The notes below the pieces were generated by a model that was not told where the DNA came from, searched no databases, and worked only from the letters and a program-made list of their open reading frames with translations. A stretch of DNA of 64,000 nt from Aeoliella sp052161615 (GTDB taxonomy: Bacteria > Planctomycetota > Planctomycetia > Pirellulales > Lacipirellulaceae), in NCBI RefSeq assembly GCF_052161615.1, contig NZ_CP197417.1, positions 1,178,001 through 1,242,000 on the forward strand. Reading direction: 5' to 3'. Below, in pieces: positions 60,667 through 64,000 of this stretch (positions are counted from its first letter, which is position 1; each line of letters opens with the position of its first letter). The translations under genes were made by a program, and so were the position numbers.

Positions 60667-62436
60667 TTACCTACCTTCGTCCAGCGCGATAGTTAGCTGA
60701 GGTTCTTGAACCACGAGCTCTACGACTTCTGTAGAATCGCGCGACAGTTCGTACAAGCCCCGAATCTCATCCGGAGAGAGAGCGTGATTGAAAATAGCCA
60801 ATTCATCTAATCGCCCGTCCCACATACTGCGGTTGGGCATGTCGGCTGGCGAGTCGCCACTGTCCTCGAGCTTGGTTCCAATGGCCAGAGCTCGCAGATT
60901 GGGTTCCATGTGAAGCGACTCATAGGGAGCGCTGCCAACCTCGACGCCGTTTCGATAGAGCCTTAGCATCGAGCCATCGGCCACCATCGCCACGTGGTGC
61001 CATTCGTGTAAAGGTAGCGGAACCGAGTCCTGAGCGCAAACGTCGCGGATGTACCCTTCTTCATCGCACGGATTGTCGGGGTCGAAGATGTGTGCTGCTA
61101 GCTCGCCAGAGAAATCCAATAGCCCGAAATGGAACTGCCCGCGAGTTACCGGGTTGCCCCAGTTCTTGGCAATGCTCGCCCAGAACGGACGCGACTCCGC
61201 ATACACCCAGCAAACGACAGTCAGCTCATCTCCTTCGGCCTTGGGGTAGTCGGCGGCGACGGCAAACGTCTGTTGCGAAGGTCCACCAAGGGCGAAAGCT
61301 GCCCCCACCTTCCCACCAGTCCAGGGGGATCCCCCTGAGCTCGACGTGTGAATCTTTGCATGGGCACCCGACGGCGAACAATCTTCCAGCCAGTCGCCGT
61401 CTCCCACCGGTTCCATCCGGTAGTAGACAGCCGGCTTGAGGGCGAGGACTGCGTCGGCGTAACGATTCTGAGCCACTCCTAAGTGCCGGACGAAGCGGAG
61501 ATGGTCGACGTCGATCCCCGACGGTATGGACGAGAAAGGATTGATGCGTGATGCATGGCCCGCAAACAACTGCAGAGGCTGCACAGCTTCGCCCGTCTCC
61601 TCCGCCGTTTCGACGCGGACCTCTCCCTCGAACACGTGCACATCGGCACTCTCGCCGCGCCGGGCCTCGACTCCGAACGAGGTTCCTAAATCTACGACGC
61701 TCCCTCCCACGGTGTCGACCGTGAAGCCAATGGCGGCCTCAGGGATGTCTGCAGAAAGTTTACCATCAACAAGTTCCACCCGCATGGCGTCCGCCAATCG
61801 GAACTCAGCGGGCGACATGATGACGAGATTGGCACCAGAGGGGTACTCGATCTCCAGTAAGCCATCGAGCAGTTCGTAACTTCCCTGGCGAAGGGAACTC
61901 CCCGGCTTGGGACGAGTTTCGCCATCGCTGCCATAAGCAAAGCGGGCACCCACGGCCGCGCGGACAGTCGCTACCTCATCTCCGCGGAACGGGCGGGCGG
62001 AATGGGTCGCATACAGCAGACTGCCAGCCCCTGTTGCCACGACGAGCAGCGAGGCGGCGATCGCCATAAGGAGTCGGTAACGCCCACCTAGGCCACCGCC
62101 TCCACTCAAACGTGCGGTAATGGAGCGCGGAGCGGGAGATGCTGAAGTCTTGGTCGAAAGCTGGAGGAAGTGCGAGTCGCGGTCGCTGCCGCCGAGCGCG
62201 ACCTCCAGTGCACGGTCCGGAAACACACTGGGAGGCAACTCTAGCGTGTCGTGATGCCCATCCAGGTGAAGCAGCGAATGCACGAGCGATACGCGGTCGA
62301 ACCATTCGCACGCTTCGTCATCTGCTAACAGGATTTCCTGAAGCCGACGATGCGTCGAGGCATCCGCCAACCCATCCATGTGTGCGGAGACGAGTTGCGC
62401 TAGTTCAGACGATGGTTGGTAGGACGAATGGCTCAC
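60667..62436 (-). CDS. FecR-like membrane regulator with C-terminal LamG domain
   Basis: GTG 62434-62436 overlaps the sigma stop (GTGA) and has GGGAG seven bases upstream; a longer frame only repeats the sigma gene out of phase. The N-terminal 60 residues are the helical anti-sigma part (LAQLVSAHMDGLADASTHRR). A membrane helix lies at about 135-155 (MAIAASLLVVATGAGSLLY), followed by a FecR domain (VELVDGKLSADIPEAAIGF, VVDLGTSFGVEARRGESADV, VFEGEVRV) and a LamG/jelly-roll domain (YYRMEPVGDGDWLEDCS, LTVVCWVYAES, MLRLYRNGVEVG). It probably controls the sigma factor in response to an outside ligand, perhaps a glycan. Confidence 0.9.
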   Translation of the reverse strand: MSHSSYQPSSELAQLVSAHMDGLADASTHRRLQEILLADDEACEWFDRVSLVHSLLHLDGHHDTLELPPSVFPDRALEVALGGSDRDSHFLQLSTKTSASPAPRSITARLSGGGGLGGRYRLLMAIAASLLVVATGAGSLLYATHSARPFRGDEVATVRAAVGARFAYGSDGETRPKPGSSLRQGSYELLDGLLEIEYPSGANLVIMSPAEFRLADAMRVELVDGKLSADIPEAAIGFTVDTVGGSVVDLGTSFGVEARRGESADVHVFEGEVRVETAEETGEAVQPLQLFAGHASRINPFSSIPSGIDVDHLRFVRHLGVAQNRYADAVLALKPAVYYRMEPVGDGDWLEDCSPSGAHAKIHTSSSGGSPWTGGKVGAAFALGGPSQQTFAVAADYPKAEGDELTVVCWVYAESRPFWASIAKNWGNPVTRGQFHFGLLDFSGELAAHIFDPDNPCDEEGYIRDVCAQDSVPLPLHEWHHVAMVADGSMLRLYRNGVEVGSAPYESLHMEPNLRALAIGTKLEDSGDSPADMPNRSMWDGRLDELAIFNHALSPDEIRGLYELSRDSTEVVELVVQEPQLTIALDEGR

Positions 62437-63002
62437 GAGATATCTCCCGACTTCATCTCCATGCATTGAAGCAGCACTAGTCGAATCCGCATTAACGACT
62501 TGCGAACCGCCCCAGGCGACTTCCCCACGTCGGACGCCATCGTCTTTACCGATTGACTTTGAAAATACCGGCGACGTATCAACTCTCTCTGGTCGTTGCG
62601 AAGCTCTTGCAAGCATGACCTGAGGGCCACGCGGCGTTCATCCACGTCTTTGGGAGTGCGCAGGTCCGCTAGCTTGGTCACCAGTTCTTCGTCAAACACA
62701 AGTCGCTGTCGCTTGCGGTCGCGAAGGTTGGCCAGCACTTGGTAATAGACAATTCGTGAAGCCCAGGCTCCAAACTCAGTGCCTGGCTCGAATTCGTTGG
62801 CCTTTTGCCAGATCGCGAGATTGGATTCCTGCACGACGTTGTTCGCCTCGTGCGGATCGCCCAACAACTTGGCTGCGTAGGCAAACATGGCAGTCTGATG
62901 CGCCGCCAGCAATTGGACAAACTCACCAAGTAATTCACTAGGCAGTTCGGGCGTGGATTTGGGGTCGGCGTGGCTACTTGGCATTTCGGCGTCGTTCCCC
63001 AT
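62433..63002 (-). CDS. RNA polymerase sigma factor, ECF-like (planctomycete type)
   Basis: Region 2 is seen in LLAAHQTAMFAYAAKLLGDP, EANNVVQESNLAIWQKANEF and EFGAWASRIVYYQVLANLRD, and region 4 in QSVKTMASDVGKSPGAVRKS with a C-terminal recognition helix. The protein is close in layout to the 18328 sigma factor. Start choice: ATG 63002 has no ribosome site, while ATG 62984 has GGGGA ten bases upstream and may be the true start. Its 3' end overlaps the FecR-LamG gene. It probably directs transcription of the cytochrome/DUF1501 operon. Confidence 0.88.
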   Translation of the reverse strand: MGNDAEMPSSHADPKSTPELPSELLGEFVQLLAAHQTAMFAYAAKLLGDPHEANNVVQESNLAIWQKANEFEPGTEFGAWASRIVYYQVLANLRDRKRQRLVFDEELVTKLADLRTPKDVDERRVALRSCLQELRNDQRELIRRRYFQSQSVKTMASDVGKSPGAVRKSLMRIRLVLLQCMEMKSGDIS

Positions 63003-63634
63003 AAAAGTCGTTAACGCGGCCCGAGGGCTGTGGGATGGTGTTGGGGGCCACTTGTAAATCGCAGCGCGATGGAGGCCAACAACGCCATGACGAGCATTCG
63101 AAAATCGCGAAACCTTCACAAACCGTCGTAGCATAACCCGCCGTCGCCGGCTTGCCAGCAACATTCACCCATTTCTTATACCGCGGCGAAGCCAAATTGC
63201 CCCTAAGAGGACAAAAAAGGAAGGAGAATTCTGTGGTGGATATCACCAAACGCGGCGGGCTGCACCATTCGCAAAAATTTCTGAGACCGTGGGACACTCC
63301 AAGAGAAATCGGTATATATCCGTTAGAAACACGTTTGTCCGCAAATCAACTTCTTGTCCTGTTCGGATAGGCGTGCTGATCTCGTTCGTCCTGGTGCTGT
63401 GACTCGGCCGGTTTCGGCGCGAGGCGGTAGGTCCCTCGTCACGCAGTGCCGAAACCGTGGGGTTCGCGGCGTTTCGCAGAAGTGCAACTTTTAATAGAGC
63501 TCGGTCCGAGCATCCGCTCGGCCGGCTAAGGTGGCATTGCGCAGGGGTGACGACGATAGGTAGGGCAGCGTTCGTCGTGCCCCTGCGCATTCAATGAGTT
63601 CCAATTGCTTTGACTAGCCAGGAGAAGTCCCGAT
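63003..63634. other. Divergent intergenic region
   Basis: About 630 bases between the minus-strand sigma gene and the plus-strand LamG gene. Must hold promoters in both directions. I see no tRNA, strong hairpin or credible reading frame; the part at 63480-63600 before the LamG gene is GC-rich and could be a 5' untranslated region. Confidence 0.4.
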
Positions 63635-64000
63635 GATGCTACAGAGACTCGTGTTGGCTGCGACAGTTCTTCTCTTAAGTTCTTGCAGCACGATGGGGCA
63701 AACCCTGGTTCATCGCTGGAGCTTCGAAGGTAACTACAACGACACATCCGGCAGCGGTCACGATGGAACAGCTACCGGCACCCCGACGTTCGTCACAGGT
63801 AAGTTTGGCCAAGCGGCCGCGTTTGATCCTTCTCCCGATGGAGGCGCAACACCTGGTGACGGGGTGGAAAACACTTTCGCCGAGGCTGTTCCGACCTTGG
63901 CTACCGATAGTTGGTCGATGAATATTTGGGCGAATCTGACAACTGCTCCGCCTGATTTGGTTCACGTGATGGGCTTTGGAATCAACGACGACTACAGCGG
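63635..64000 (+). CDS. LamG-domain lipoprotein-like protein (partial, runs off right edge)
   Basis: ATG 63635 has AGGAG eight bases upstream, and the frame is open to the end of the window (122 codons). The N-terminus is a signal peptide with a possible lipobox before Cys (VLAATVLLLSSC). A LamG/concanavalin-like domain begins at about residue 25 (LVHRWSFEGNYNDTSGSGHD, GKFGQAAAFDPSPDGG, WSMNIWANLTT). In Planctomycetes such proteins are often large, with PEP-CTERM tails; the end is not visible here. Confidence 0.8.

Overview
The window looks like chromosomal DNA of a planctomycete, most likely of the order Pirellulales and perhaps close to the Lacipirellulaceae (inference from gene content). 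Signs of this are three pairs of planctomycete cytochrome C (DUF1549/DUF1553) plus DUF1501 genes, a DUF1559 pilin-like protein, sigma factors next to FecR- or anti-sigma-like membrane genes, LamG domains, a BBP7-like barrel, an LEPR-XLL-type N-terminus, and several exported proteins with dockerin-like repeats and PEP-CTERM tails.

Layout. 1-784: partial outer-membrane barrel gene. 935-2110: gene-free, repeat-rich. 2.1-8.1 kb: a glycan, probably sialic-acid, cluster with a DUF1080 protein, a sialidase-like protein, an N-acetylneuraminate-lyase-type aldolase, a Kelch mutarotase and an exo-sialidase. 8.1-17.7 kb: exported surface proteins, namely a large LTD/CotH/dockerin protein, two related PEP-CTERM proteins (one apparently a fusion of two complete PEP-CTERM proteins) and a DUF1559 protein. 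18.3-20.5 kb: ECF-type sigma factor and a membrane partner.

20.7-37.2 kb: a lower-GC genomic island abutting tRNA-Pro(CGG). It carries a truncated serine recombinase, a subtilase, a HEAT/TPR protein, an exonuclease-BRCT protein, a tight six-gene operon with GIY-YIG-like, ADP-ribosyltransferase-like and HNH proteins, an excisionase-like HTH protein, a protein with a HEPN-type RX4H motif, a DUF1643 protein, a J-domain protein and several gene remnants. Its right side meets the 3' remnant of an FAD-dependent oxidoreductase gene.

38.4-46.1 kb: an RNA-repair locus. Hen1 (3'-terminal RNA ribose 2'-O-methyltransferase) and Pnkp (kinase-phosphatase-ligase) flank an unknown protein, two RlaP-like nucleotidyltransferases, a small P-loop kinase and a Thg1-like 3'-5' polymerase. 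Most of these genes overlap or nearly touch, so they probably form one unit that mends RNAs cut by ribotoxins. Hen1/Pnkp repair and RlaP association are known; this particular set, with two RlaP-like proteins, a second kinase and Thg1 in one run, is the most interesting system here.

46.4-63.0 kb: three cytochrome/DUF1501 pairs. The two minus-strand pairs follow a sigma factor and a FecR-LamG gene, giving a probable six-gene operon. The window ends in a partial LamG lipoprotein-like gene.

All functions are inferred by reading the sequence; no database search was run.
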